Positions 7,195-15,446 of a DNA stretch of 41,276 nt are shown here, piece after piece. The position numbers were made by a program, and so were the translations under genes. The stretch lies in NCBI GenBank assembly GCA_963205105.1, contig CAUJJW010000407.1:1-41276 (forward strand), in the 5' to 3' direction. The stretch comes from Verrucomicrobiota bacterium. GTDB lineage: Bacteria > Verrucomicrobiota > Verrucomicrobiia > Limisphaerales > CAIMTB01. The notes beneath the pieces were generated by a model. The model was given only the letters and a program-made list of their open reading frames with translations. It did not search any database and was not told where the DNA came from. Positions within the stretch are counted from its first letter, which is position 1; every line of letters begins with the position of its first letter.

Positions 7195-7401
7195 CTAGCC
7201 GCCTTTGGGCTTGAACAGGGCGGCGTCGATCACCGACCAGAGGTGGATGGCCCAACCCAGAAGGATGAACCAAAGCACGGTGGCCAGGACGAACTGGACC
7301 ACAGCCATCAACAGCCGGCCCTGGAGCAATTGGCCGAGCCCCGGAATGAAGAAACTGCACAGCGCCGCCAACACGTTGCCGCCTGAACCTTGTCCTGCCA
7401 T
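7195..7401 (-). CDS. Small membrane protein, TM2-domain-like
   Basis: 68 residues from the ATG at 7401; AGGAAA five bases upstream on the minus strand is a good ribosome-binding site and fixes this start against the much longer open frame. Two helices are visible (about 10-26 and 32-52), with SFFIPGLGQLLQGRL between Gly-rich ends and a short VIDAALFKPKGG tail. The 'PGLGQ-xxQGR' turn resembles that of TM2-type small membrane proteins. Function is unknown. It converges with the four-helix protein at 7157 and diverges from the prepilin-like gene. Confidence 0.6.
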   Translation of the reverse strand: MAGQGSGGNVLAALCSFFIPGLGQLLQGRLLMAVVQFVLATVLWFILLGWAIHLWSVIDAALFKPKGG

Positions 7402-7606
7402 TGCGTTTCCTGGGTTGGATTGGATCGGTTTCCGGGAGGGCTGGTTCCTCCCAGCGTCACCGGTCTGATTCCCCGCGGACGGTGGCGGGATGTCAAAACC
7501 AGATTCGCGCGCTGTGCCTCCGAACTCCCGGTTGCCAAGTCGGTGAGAAACTGTTGGTATGCAGTCAATCCCCTGATGGTGAGCGCCGTTTGGCTCCCGC
7601 ACACCC

Positions 7607-8407
7607 ATGACCACTCCCCGGCCGGACACGATGCCGATTCGACGCGTTTCGAACGGTTTCACCCTGATCGAACTGTTGGTGGTGATCGCGATCATCGCGA
7701 TCCTGGCGAGCATGTTGTTGCCGGCGTTGGCGCGGGCGAAGGCGTCGGCCCACCGGACATTGTGCACCAACAACAGCAAGCAATGGGGGGTCGCGTTGAA
7801 TGTGTACGCGTCCGATGCCGACAACGCGTTTCCCAACAACTCGGATGGCGTTCATCTGAGCTGGATGGGGACCAACATGGCCAATTTCTGGAAGGATTAC
7901 CTGATCAAGTCGGAGAAACCGACGGTTCGGGGCCAGAAAAAGGGGCAGAACCATGTGATTTTCTGTCCCACCGACGAATGGCATCGCCAGGCCGACACCT
8001 GGCGTTTCACGGATTCGGGCTCCGAACTGAAGCCGATCCTGACCGGTTATTTTTATCTGCCGGGCCGGGTGGATGGCAGTTGGCCGTACAACTCCGAGAA
8101 GATCGGGGAGTGGCATTTTCGAAAGAAGCTCGGCGGGCCGTTCAGCCGGGCTCCCGTGCTGATCGACCGCTTGCAGGGACTTGGGCCGCGCACGACCAAC
8201 GTTTATGACGGTCGCCTGCGTTGGGTGACCCAGGATGAGGGCAAGAACTGGAAGACGCCCAACCACGCGGGTCCTGCGCGCGGGGCACCCACGGGTGGCA
8301 ACTTCACCTTCGAGGACGGCCACGTGGAGTGGATCAACGGCAAGAAAGTCGGCCTGGGCTCCGGCTCCGGCGATTGGCAGTGCTTCTACAAGATCCCGGT
8401 CGAGTGA
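7607..8407 (+). CDS. Prepilin-like secreted protein (type II/IV pseudopilin signal, H-x-DG C-terminal motif)
   Basis: 266 residues (258 if the second ATG at 7631 is used). The prepilin peptidase site and helix are textbook: G|FTLIELLVVIAIIAILASML, with Phe +1 and Glu +5, followed by LPALARAKASAHRTLCTNN. A globular domain contains CPTDEW and a late stretch FTFEDGHVEWING that matches the conserved 'DGHV' box of the large Verrucomicrobia/Planctomycetes prepilin-like families (DUF1559 and relatives). Such proteins are exported, cleaved by PilD and held at the envelope; individual functions are mostly unknown and genomes carry many copies. The stop codon is half of a palindrome shared with the convergent manC stop. 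Confidence 0.85.
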   Translation: MTTPRPDTMPIRRVSNGFTLIELLVVIAIIAILASMLLPALARAKASAHRTLCTNNSKQWGVALNVYASDADNAFPNNSDGVHLSWMGTNMANFWKDYLIKSEKPTVRGQKKGQNHVIFCPTDEWHRQADTWRFTDSGSELKPILTGYFYLPGRVDGSWPYNSEKIGEWHFRKKLGGPFSRAPVLIDRLQGLGPRTTNVYDGRLRWVTQDEGKNWKTPNHAGPARGAPTGGNFTFEDGHVEWINGKKVGLGSGSGDWQCFYKIPVE

Positions 8408-8416
8408 CCCGGGTCA
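8405..8416. other. 12-bp palindrome holding both convergent stop codons
   Basis: TGACCCGGGTCA is perfectly self-complementary. Its left TGA ends the prepilin-like gene on the plus strand and its right TCA is the TGA stop of manC on the minus strand. The two genes are therefore separated by only six bases. No T-run follows on either strand. Confidence 0.9.
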
Positions 8417-9739
8417 GACCAATTTCGCCAGACGCGGATCCCCGGCGAGGCGCTTGACCAGTTCCTTGATCTTCTGCGACTGGCTCTTGTGGGCCACGAG
8501 CGTGGCGTCGTCGGTCTGAACGATGATCGAGTCGCGCAGGCCCACGATGCAGATGGGGGTGCGCCGAGAAGCCGAGCGCGCGTCGTACACGATGTTCCGG
8601 GCGGCGTCCACGTGCAGGAAATCACCGACGGCACAGTTGCCTTCGGCATCAGCCTTCAAATGGCGGGCCAGGGCGTTCCAGGCTCCCAGGTCGTCCCATT
8701 CGAAATCCCCGTCGGCGACCACCACGTTCTGCGCATGCTCCATGAGAGCGTAGTCGATGGAGATTTTGCGGATGGCCGGGTACTCGGTGGCGAGGGTGCG
8801 GGCGAGTTTCGCCGGACCCGCAGTGGCGGCTTGGAACCAGCGCTGACAGGCGTCGAACATGTCGGGTTGGTGCGCCTGGAGCCCCTGGGTGACGGTGACG
8901 AACGACCAGATGAACATGCCGGCGTTCCAGCGGTAACGGCCGCTTTGCACGTACTCGAGGGCGGTGTCGTAGGTGGGCTTTTCCTTGAACTGCTCGGCCC
9001 GGTGGAAGGTGGTCTTGTAAGGCTTGGCGTCCTTGGGCGGCGGCAGGGCTTCGCCCACCCGGATGTAGCCGTAACCGGTGGCGGGTTCGGTGGGCTGAAT
9101 GCCGATGGTCACGATGACCTGGCCGCGGCTGGCGAGGTCGAAGCAATCCTTCAACACCTGCTGGAATTTCCGATCCTCCGGGATCACATGATCGGCCGGG
9201 AGCACGGCCATGACGGCGGTGGTGGAGCGGGCCCCGACGAGAGCCGCGCCCAGGGTGACCGCGGCGCAGGTGTCGCGGCCGACCGGTTCGGCAATGACGT
9301 TGGCGGCGGGGAGGGTGGGCAGTTGGCGTCGGACCTCGGCCACCTGGGCGGCGTTGGTGATGATCAGGACGTTCTCGATTGGGACCAGGGGAAGAACGCG
9401 CTGAACGGCCAACTGGAGAAAGGATTGGTCGCCGAGGAGTTTGAGCAGTTGTTTCGGGGTCTTCTCGCGGCTGACCGGCCAGAAACGTTCGCCACGACCT
9501 CCCGCCATGATGATGACAAACCGGTCGCTGGCGGGTGCCGTCGTTCGAGAGGGGCGGGCGGCCTTGGGCTGGGTCGATGTTGGGGGCGCAGAGGCGGTCC
9601 GTTTTGCCGGGGTTGAGGAAGGGGTTCGGGTGGAAGGTTTTTTCCCAGACTCTCCGGCCGCATACCGCTTCGTCGCACCGGCTTTTCGGACCGCGGCGAC
9701 AGCTTGGGCTTTTCCAGGTTTGCGGGTGGTCTTGCTCAT
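8414..9739 (-). CDS. manC: Mannose-1-phosphate guanylyltransferase with disordered N-terminal extension
   Basis: 441 residues from the ATG at 9739. The enzyme makes GDP-mannose from mannose-1-phosphate and GTP for polysaccharides. The catalytic domain begins at about residue 72: VIIMAGGRGERFWPVSREKTPKQ (nucleotide-binding signature, GGRGERFWP), PADHVI, GYGYI, EKP, WNAGMFIW and DFEWDDLGAW are all in the expected order. There is no C-terminal phosphomannose-isomerase domain, so it is the short, single-function form. The first ~70 residues are Lys/Ala/Ser/Thr/Pro-rich and probably disordered, which is unusual. No other in-frame ATG lies near the catalytic domain. It follows trpA by 19 bases on the same strand. 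Confidence 0.88.
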   Translation of the reverse strand: MSKTTRKPGKAQAVAAVRKAGATKRYAAGESGKKPSTRTPSSTPAKRTASAPPTSTQPKAARPSRTTAPASDRFVIIMAGGRGERFWPVSREKTPKQLLKLLGDQSFLQLAVQRVLPLVPIENVLIITNAAQVAEVRRQLPTLPAANVIAEPVGRDTCAAVTLGAALVGARSTTAVMAVLPADHVIPEDRKFQQVLKDCFDLASRGQVIVTIGIQPTEPATGYGYIRVGEALPPPKDAKPYKTTFHRAEQFKEKPTYDTALEYVQSGRYRWNAGMFIWSFVTVTQGLQAHQPDMFDACQRWFQAATAGPAKLARTLATEYPAIRKISIDYALMEHAQNVVVADGDFEWDDLGAWNALARHLKADAEGNCAVGDFLHVDAARNIVYDARSASRRTPICIVGLRDSIIVQTDDATLVAHKSQSQKIKELVKRLAGDPRLAKLV

Positions 9740-9758
9740 GTCGGCTCGGAGTTGGAGT

Positions 9759-10556
9759 TCAAGGTCGGATGGCGGTGGCGAGCGAACGCACGAAGGCCGA
9801 AACCTCGGGAACCAGGTCCGGCGTTCCGCCCAGTTTCGCAATGCGATGGACCACGGCGCTTCCCACCACAATGGCATCGCCGTGCATGGCCACAGCCCGG
9901 GCCTGGTCGGGGTTCGAAATGCCGAAGCCGATGGCGATGGGCAGATCGGAATGGGCGCGGATCTTGGCGGTCATGGCGGCGATGGTGTCGCTGACTTGCG
10001 TTTGCATGCCGGTGACGCCTTCACGGCTGACATAGTAAATGAACCCGCGCGCTCGGCGGGCGATGATCTCCATGCGGCTTTCGGGAGTCGTCGGTGCGAT
10101 CAGGTAGATGTTGCTCAGGCCTGCCTTCGCCATCAGCGCCTCGTAGGTATCCGATTCCTCGGGCGGCAGATCCAGGACGAGCAGTCCATCGACGCCGGCC
10201 CGCGCGGCGTCGGCGATGAACTGTTCCAGGCCAACCCGGTGCAGGAGATTGAAGTAAATGTAGAGGACAATGGGGATTTGGGAGTTGCGGCGGATGGCGG
10301 CGACGGATTGGAGCACGCCGGTGGGGGTGGTTCCGCTTTGGAGTCCGCGTTGGGCGGCGAGTTGATTGACGATACCGTCGGCCAGGGGGTCGCTGAACGG
10401 GACGCCCAGTTCCAGAACATCGACGCCCGCCTGATCGAAGGCCAAGGCCAGGGCTTCGGTGGCCTGGAGGTCGGGGTCGCCGGCGCCGATGTAGAGGACG
10501 AGGCCCTTTTGGCCGCGCGCGCGCAGCCCGGCAAAACGTTGCTCAATACGGTTCAT
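9759..10556 (-). CDS. trpA: Tryptophan synthase alpha chain
   Basis: 265 residues from the ATG at 10556; an ATG 66 bases upstream gives a non-conserved extension. The alpha subunit cleaves indole-3-glycerol phosphate to indole and glyceraldehyde-3-phosphate and passes indole to TrpB. The catalytic pair falls exactly at the classical positions: Glu49 in LELGVPFSDP and Asp60 in DPLADG. YIYFNLLHRVGLEQF, GLLVLDLPPEES, LIAPTTP, GFIYYVSREGVTG and GFGISNPDQ cover the rest of the TIM barrel. The usual DGPVIQ reads DGIVNQ here. No other trp gene is in the window, so trpA is separated from trpB or at the end of a unit not seen here; it is paired with manC instead. Confidence 0.95.
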   Translation of the reverse strand: MNRIEQRFAGLRARGQKGLVLYIGAGDPDLQATEALALAFDQAGVDVLELGVPFSDPLADGIVNQLAAQRGLQSGTTPTGVLQSVAAIRRNSQIPIVLYIYFNLLHRVGLEQFIADAARAGVDGLLVLDLPPEESDTYEALMAKAGLSNIYLIAPTTPESRMEIIARRARGFIYYVSREGVTGMQTQVSDTIAAMTAKIRAHSDLPIAIGFGISNPDQARAVAMHGDAIVVGSAVVHRIAKLGGTPDLVPEVSAFVRSLATAIRP

Positions 10557-10712
10557 CGGTTGGCGGCTAGGCTGGCAGCCGGTGGGGTGAAGCTCAAGCG
10601 TGGCGGGCACCTGGGATCCCATGGATGGGTTGGGAACGAACCAGGGGGGAACTTCCGGTGCCGACTTCGTCGCCGACGTCGACGGCTTGTCGGAATTGGT
10701 TTAGAGACCGGC

Positions 10713-11978
10713 ATGCGCGTACGTCTTCTGTGCTGGCTTGGATTGGGGCTGGTTTTGGGCGCCACTTCGGCCACGGCCGGACTTCGGGCGGCGATTGCCG
10801 TCCGGGTGGTCACGCCGGATCCGCTGTTGCCTCTCTCGGGGGGTGTTGGCGCCTCGGAGCCCAGCACTCGCAAAGAGGGTGAATTGACGGTGCGGGCTTT
10901 GGTCGTCGCGGATGACGACACGACGGTGGCGTTGGTGAGCGTGGATTTTCTTGGGTTCCCGGCCGTGCTGGGGGATCGGGTACGTGCGCGGGTTCGGGGG
11001 ATTTCGCCTGAGAACATTCTGATTGGCGCGACCCACACCCACAGCGCCCCGGACCCGTATGCGTTTCCCGATGCGACGGGCAAGACGTCCGCGGATCTCG
11101 ATTACTTGAGGTCGGTGGCGGACCGGGCGGGGGACGCGGTTCAGGAGGCGCTGGGGCGACTGGAGCCGGTTTCGATCAAGGTGGCGACCGGAGAATTCAA
11201 AGGGCGGATCGCCTACAACGCCTATGCGGAGGCGCTCTTCGATCCTCGCGGCAGTGTGGTGGCGTTTATCGGAGTGGATGATGGAGTGGTGCGGGCGACG
11301 CTGGTGAACTACGCCGTGCATCCCGAAGTGCTGGGAAGCCGGCAGGGCATCTGCAGTCCGGACCTGGTGGGCCCGCTGTACGATCGTTTGGCGGCGCGCG
11401 GCGGTGGAACGGGCATCTTTTTCAACGGCGCATTGGGCGGGATGGTCACGGCAGACTGTCGCGGGCCGGACGGCAGGGACATTCAGACGTGGGCGGAGAC
11501 GGTGCGGATCGGGGAAAAATTGGCTGACGAAGCGTTGCGAGTGGTTGCGGGAGCGCCTTTGCAGAAGGAGGCGCGGTTGGATTGTCGGGCGTCGACCGTG
11601 CGGTTTCCGGTGGAATCACCGGTCATCCAGGCGGTGCTGAAAGGCTCACCGATGGGCTACAAGACCGATGCGGAAGGAAAGGTGGCAACCCAGGTGAACT
11701 GGATTCGGTTGGGGACCGCCCAAATGCTGACCGTGCCTGGGGAGGCTCTTCCCAATATTGGAGCGTATCTCAAGCGGAAGATGGGCGGGGACAACCCGAT
11801 GTTGTTGGGGCTTACGAACGATGCCTTCGGCTACATCCTGACCAAGGAAGATTGGGGTTCGTTTCGCCGCTACGAGTACATCAGCCGGACGAGTCTTGGG
11901 GAAAGGACGGGCGAGATCTACGTGGAGGCCGCCTTGAAGCTGGCCGAGGCTGGCGCGGCGGGGTTGCCCGGGCAATGA
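10713..11978 (+). CDS. Secreted neutral/alkaline ceramidase-like protein
   Basis: 421 residues from the ATG at 10713. A signal peptide (residues 1-22, LLCWLGLGLVLGATSATA) is followed by a domain resembling the N-terminal part of neutral ceramidases. GATHTHSAPDP supplies the HxH-type zinc site and NYAVHPEVLG a second histidine. LTVRALVVADDDTTVALVSVD and NDAFGYI are also family features. Canonical ceramidases are longer, have an Ig-like C-terminal domain and a nucleophile Ser in a GDVSPN loop; here that loop reads FFNGALGGMVTAD, so the activity may differ. Short versions are common in Planctomycetes and Verrucomicrobia, and substrates are unknown. The frame upstream of 10713 lies over trpA and is not coding. 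It diverges from trpA and converges with coaX, two bases between the stops. Confidence 0.75.
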   Translation: MRVRLLCWLGLGLVLGATSATAGLRAAIAVRVVTPDPLLPLSGGVGASEPSTRKEGELTVRALVVADDDTTVALVSVDFLGFPAVLGDRVRARVRGISPENILIGATHTHSAPDPYAFPDATGKTSADLDYLRSVADRAGDAVQEALGRLEPVSIKVATGEFKGRIAYNAYAEALFDPRGSVVAFIGVDDGVVRATLVNYAVHPEVLGSRQGICSPDLVGPLYDRLAARGGGTGIFFNGALGGMVTADCRGPDGRDIQTWAETVRIGEKLADEALRVVAGAPLQKEARLDCRASTVRFPVESPVIQAVLKGSPMGYKTDAEGKVATQVNWIRLGTAQMLTVPGEALPNIGAYLKRKMGGDNPMLLGLTNDAFGYILTKEDWGSFRRYEYISRTSLGERTGEIYVEAALKLAEAGAAGLPGQ

Positions 11979-11980
11979 AC

Positions 11981-12775
11981 TCAGGCGACCCCATCGGGGT
12001 GATGCTCTCGCCAGAGCAATCGCAAGCCTTCGAGGGTGAGGTTCGGACGTACACAGGTGATTTCGCGAACCCCCTGGGCGATGAGTCGTGCGTACCCGCC
12101 CGTGGCCACAACCGGCAGGCTGCCGGCACGGAGTTCGCGTCGGAGCGAGTGAATGAGTTCACGGACCAGTCCGCGGTATCCATGGACCGCTCCCACCAGC
12201 ATGGCTTGCTCGGTGCTTCGTCCGATGGCGGATCGGATGTTGCGGATGCGGATACGGGGCAGGAGCGCGGTTTTCTCGTGCAGATAATCTGTCATGGCCG
12301 CGAGGCCGGGAGCGATGATCCCACCGATGTAACGTCCGTTGCGGTCGACGATGTCGAAGGTCACGGCGGTGCCGAAATCGACGACCACGGTGGGCGGCGG
12401 GTGTAAATGACGGGCCGCAAGCGCATTGGCGAGCCGGTCCGGGCCAATGGTTTCGGGTCGCGGGTAATCGATTCCCACCCCTCGGAGGCTCCGGTGCGTG
12501 AGGATGAGCGGCTCGAGGCCGAATTCGTTCTTGAGCAGGGCCTGGGCATGGGTGGTTGCCGATGGAACCACGCTGCACAAGACGGCGCCGGACAGGCGGC
12601 GGGTGCCGATCAGGCCCGCCAAACCCGGGGCCGCCTCACCGGCGAGCAGCGCCGCGGTGGGGATGTCCGTGTGGGCTAGGATACGGCGCGGGGTGGCGAT
12701 GCCCACGTGGCAGTGCGTGTTGCCGATGTCGAGCAGCAGAATGTGCCCTTGGGGAGTTCGAATACGGGAACTCAT
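11981..12775 (-). CDS. coaX: Type III pantothenate kinase
   Basis: 264 residues from the ATG at 12775. It phosphorylates pantothenate, the first step of CoA synthesis. CoaX-type signatures are visible: LLLDIGNTHCHVG (residues 13-25, phosphate-binding loop with Asp16), GPDRLANA (111-118), DFGTAVTFD (133-141, second phosphate motif with Asp133) and GGIIAPG. The start overlaps the birA stop by four bases (ATGA), so it is translated behind birA. It is the last gene of a nadC-birA-coaX operon; birA-coaX coupling is known in other bacteria. Confidence 0.93.
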   Translation of the reverse strand: MSSRIRTPQGHILLLDIGNTHCHVGIATPRRILAHTDIPTAALLAGEAAPGLAGLIGTRRLSGAVLCSVVPSATTHAQALLKNEFGLEPLILTHRSLRGVGIDYPRPETIGPDRLANALAARHLHPPPTVVVDFGTAVTFDIVDRNGRYIGGIIAPGLAAMTDYLHEKTALLPRIRIRNIRSAIGRSTEQAMLVGAVHGYRGLVRELIHSLRRELRAGSLPVVATGGYARLIAQGVREITCVRPNLTLEGLRLLWREHHPDGVA

Positions 12776-13746
12776 TTCTCGAGAGTGACGTCGCCGCCTA
12801 CGACACGTTCCAGGCGCCCGAACTGGGTCCGCACCAGCAGGGCTCCCTCGCTGTCCAAGGATTCGGCGCGACCGACCAGTCGGCGGTTCCCCGACAGCAC
12901 CGACACGTCGCGTCCCAGCGTGGTGCATTGGCTCGACCATTCGTCGGCAAGGATCGCAAACCGGTCGTCGGTCACGCAGGCGTAAGCGGCGTCCAATTCC
13001 TGCAGAATGGCGGCCGCCAGCGAGGCCCGGTCGATTGATCGTCCCAGTTCCAGTTTTAGCGAGGTGGCAGTCGTGTGCAGAGCGGAGGGAAGATCATCCC
13101 GATCGAGGTTGGCATTGATGCCAATGCCGAGAATCACGTGCCGAACGGAGTCGAGTTCACCGCTGAGTTCGGTCAGGACACCCGCCACCTTCCGTCCGTG
13201 GATCATGAGGTCGTTGGGCCACTTGATTTCGGGTCGCAGCGGCACTTCCCGTCGAAGCGCACGTGCGAGGGCCGTGGCCGCGGCCACCGTCAAACGAGTG
13301 GCTGCCTGCGGCCGCAGCACCGGCCGAAGCAGAACGGAAAACCAGATGCCTCGTCCCGGAGGCGAAACCCATTGCCGGCCCAGGCGTCCTCGGCCGCGGG
13401 TCTGAGATTCCGCAAAAACGACCAGGCCTTCACGAACGCCGTCGCGCGCCAGCTTCTCCAGGATGTCACTGGTCGAACTCGTTTCCTGAAACACCCGGAT
13501 ATCCCGCCCTACGACGCGAACGGCTCCGATTCGGGACGTCAGATCGTCGGCATGGAGACGATCGGGGCATCCCAGCAGGCGGTAGCCGCTGTGGGGGCTG
13601 GCTTCCACCTCATAGCCCAGGCTTCGAAGCTCTTCGATACGGGCCCAAATCGCGGCACGGGTGACTCCCAGCCGACTGGAGAGCTCAGCCCCTGAGACCC
13701 AGGGCGCAGCGCGCAAAGCCCCGAGGATGGCGGCATCAAGGGTCAT
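12772..13746 (-). CDS. birA: Biotin-protein ligase / biotin operon repressor
   Basis: 324 residues. A winged helix-turn-helix occupies residues ~1-62 (SGAELSSRLGVTRAAIWARI), so this is the bifunctional type that can also repress biotin genes. The ligase domain has the biotinyl-AMP loop GRGRLGRQW (118-126), KWPNDL (175-180), the conserved Lys in GRKVAG (185-190) and GIGIN (207-211). A C-terminal SH3-like domain ends at VVGGDVTLEK. It joins biotin to carboxyl-carrier proteins such as AccB. It overlaps nadC upstream and coaX downstream by four bases each. Confidence 0.95.
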   Translation of the reverse strand: MTLDAAILGALRAAPWVSGAELSSRLGVTRAAIWARIEELRSLGYEVEASPHSGYRLLGCPDRLHADDLTSRIGAVRVVGRDIRVFQETSSTSDILEKLARDGVREGLVVFAESQTRGRGRLGRQWVSPPGRGIWFSVLLRPVLRPQAATRLTVAAATALARALRREVPLRPEIKWPNDLMIHGRKVAGVLTELSGELDSVRHVILGIGINANLDRDDLPSALHTTATSLKLELGRSIDRASLAAAILQELDAAYACVTDDRFAILADEWSSQCTTLGRDVSVLSGNRRLVGRAESLDSEGALLVRTQFGRLERVVGGDVTLEK

Positions 13747-14603
13747 GCCGTCGGATCAAAATCCAGGCCGATGTCGATGGCCCTCACGGAGTGGGTAATG
13801 GCTCCCACGGAGATGAAATCAACCCCGGTGTCCGCGATGCTTCGGACCGTCTCAAGTCGCACGCCCCCACTCGCTTCGGTGATGGCGCGGCCGGCGCACA
13901 ACCGCACTGCCGCTGCGAGTTGGGCAGGCGACATGTTGTCCAGCAGAATGATGTCCGCACCCCCTGCAAGCGCTTGCGATACCTGTTCCAGGGTGTCCGC
14001 CTCCACTTCGATTTTGAGATAGGGGAAATGGGCCCGCGCGCGGGCAATCGCTGCAGCCACCGGGTTGGGGCTCGCGCCATGCAGCGCGGCGAGGTGGTTG
14101 TCCTTGATCAGGATCAGGTCATCCAGTCCGTGGCGGTGGTTCACGCCGCCTCCGCAGGCCACGGCGTATTTTTCCAGGGCGCGCCATCCCGGCGTGGTCT
14201 TGCGCGTGTCCAGAACCCGGGCCGGGGTTCCGGCGATCGCATCCACGAAGGCCGCGGTGGCGGTGGCCACTCCGGAAAGCCGCTGGACGAAGTTCAACGC
14301 CGTCCGCTCTGCGGTCAGCAACGCCCGGCTGCTTCCGGTCACCTGCATCAGCGAAGTCCCCGCCATCAGGCGCGCCCCATCCGGGACCACATCCCGGAAA
14401 ACCACGTCCGGATCCAGCGATTGAAAGGCGGCGATGGCGAACGCCATGCCCGACACCACCATGGTTTCCCGCGTCACCATGTGGGCGCACGATCGGTTCC
14501 CCGCGGGCACCACGGAAGCCGTCGTGGCGTCTCCGGATCGGATGTCTTCGCGCAGCGCCTCGCCGACAAGGCGTCTGATCTCCTGGAGCGGCAATTCACG
14601 CAC
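13743..14603 (-). CDS. nadC: Nicotinate-nucleotide pyrophosphorylase (quinolinate phosphoribosyltransferase)
   Basis: 286 residues from a GTG at 14603, which gives the normal family length. An open frame extends 86 codons further upstream, but it runs into the divergent gene's leader and is not conserved. The enzyme converts quinolinate and PRPP to nicotinate mononucleotide in de novo NAD synthesis. Hallmarks: EDIRSGDATT near the N terminus, ERTALNFVQRLSGVAT, DTRKTTPGWRALEKYAVACG, NHRHGLDDLILIKDNH, EVEADTLEQ, ILLDNMSP and EASGGV. It is first in the nadC-birA-coaX unit, and its stop overlaps the birA start. Confidence 0.95.
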   Translation of the reverse strand: MRELPLQEIRRLVGEALREDIRSGDATTASVVPAGNRSCAHMVTRETMVVSGMAFAIAAFQSLDPDVVFRDVVPDGARLMAGTSLMQVTGSSRALLTAERTALNFVQRLSGVATATAAFVDAIAGTPARVLDTRKTTPGWRALEKYAVACGGGVNHRHGLDDLILIKDNHLAALHGASPNPVAAAIARARAHFPYLKIEVEADTLEQVSQALAGGADIILLDNMSPAQLAAAVRLCAGRAITEASGGVRLETVRSIADTGVDFISVGAITHSVRAIDIGLDFDPTA

Positions 14604-14725
14604 GCGCCTATTGGTGAGGAAAACCGGCCCGGGTTGAACCCCAAAAGCGGGGGACTTTGTCCAGCCGACCCCGGTGGCGGGAGTTCCGGTTTGTCCTGTC
14701 CTTGGCAGCCACGCTAGAAGAGGCC

Positions 14726-15442
14726 ATGCCCATTTCCTGCCGAATTTGGCTCTTGGCTCTCCTGCTTGGGGTGGTCGGTCAACGAGCCGGGGCAGCCACC
14801 AACCGCTTCGAGGGTGAGGTTGCCCGGATGGAAGCTGCCGCCAGCCGGAGTCCTGCTCCAACAGGTGCGGTCATGCTTTACGGAAGTTCCAGTTTTCGAC
14901 TCTGGTCCGACACCGCCGCCCGGTTCCCTCACCACGACATTCTGAATCGTGGCTTCGGGGGATCCGAGTTGAGCGACTTGAACGAGTTCTTCGCCCGTCT
15001 CGTCCTGCCGGCGGCGCCGCGGTTGTTGCTCATCTATGGCGGCGACAACGACCTGGCCTCAGGCAAGTCCCCCGAGCGGGTGTTGCAGGATTTCCAGGAA
15101 CTGATCTCCCTGGTCCGCAAACAATTGCCCAAGACCCGGGTGGGATTTGTCGCCATCAAACCGAGCCCGTCCCGTCTGGCGTTGCTTCCCGCCCAGAACG
15201 AGGCCAATCGACTGGTCCGCCGCTATGCGCGGGGCCTTCGCCGCGTGGACTTTCTGGATGTCGCCAGTCCGCTGCTCCGGGAAGACGGGACCCCGGACCC
15301 TGCCTGCTTCCAGGGCGATCGGTTGCATTTGAACGGGGCAGGGTATGACCGATGGATGGAGGTGTTGGGGCCATACGTTCAGCGTTGGGGACCGGAGCGA
15401 TCGTCAACCCCTCGCACAGTCACCGCCCAGGACGTAAAGTGA
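14726..15442 (+). CDS. Secreted SGNH/GDSL-family hydrolase
   Basis: 238 residues. AGAAGAGG just upstream (14716-14723) is a clear ribosome-binding site that fixes the ATG at 14726. A signal peptide covers residues 1-23. All four SGNH blocks are present: YGSSSFRLW (block I, nucleophile Ser), NRGFGGSELSD (block II), IYGGDNDLASG (block III, Asn) and DRLHLNGAGY (block V, Asp-x-x-His). This is the esterase/lipase-like type with GSSS instead of GDS, common in Planctomycetes and Verrucomicrobia, likely acting on acylated carbohydrates outside the cytoplasm (inference). The stop lies four bases before the next gene, so both are probably co-transcribed. Confidence 0.88.
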   Translation: MPISCRIWLLALLLGVVGQRAGAATNRFEGEVARMEAAASRSPAPTGAVMLYGSSSFRLWSDTAARFPHHDILNRGFGGSELSDLNEFFARLVLPAAPRLLLIYGGDNDLASGKSPERVLQDFQELISLVRKQLPKTRVGFVAIKPSPSRLALLPAQNEANRLVRRYARGLRRVDFLDVASPLLREDGTPDPACFQGDRLHLNGAGYDRWMEVLGPYVQRWGPERSSTPRTVTAQDVK

Positions 15443-15446
15443 CGCC

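Noticed and set aside
7434..7452. Hairpin GGGAGG/CCTCCC upstream of the TM2-like gene as a terminator or regulator
   Set aside because: It is only a 6-bp stem with a 7-base loop and no T-run in GC-rich DNA, so chance is a sufficient explanation.
9441..10712. 424-codon upstream extension of the ceramidase-like gene
   Set aside because: It lies over manC and trpA on the other strand, which are certain. The signal peptide at 10713 marks the real start.
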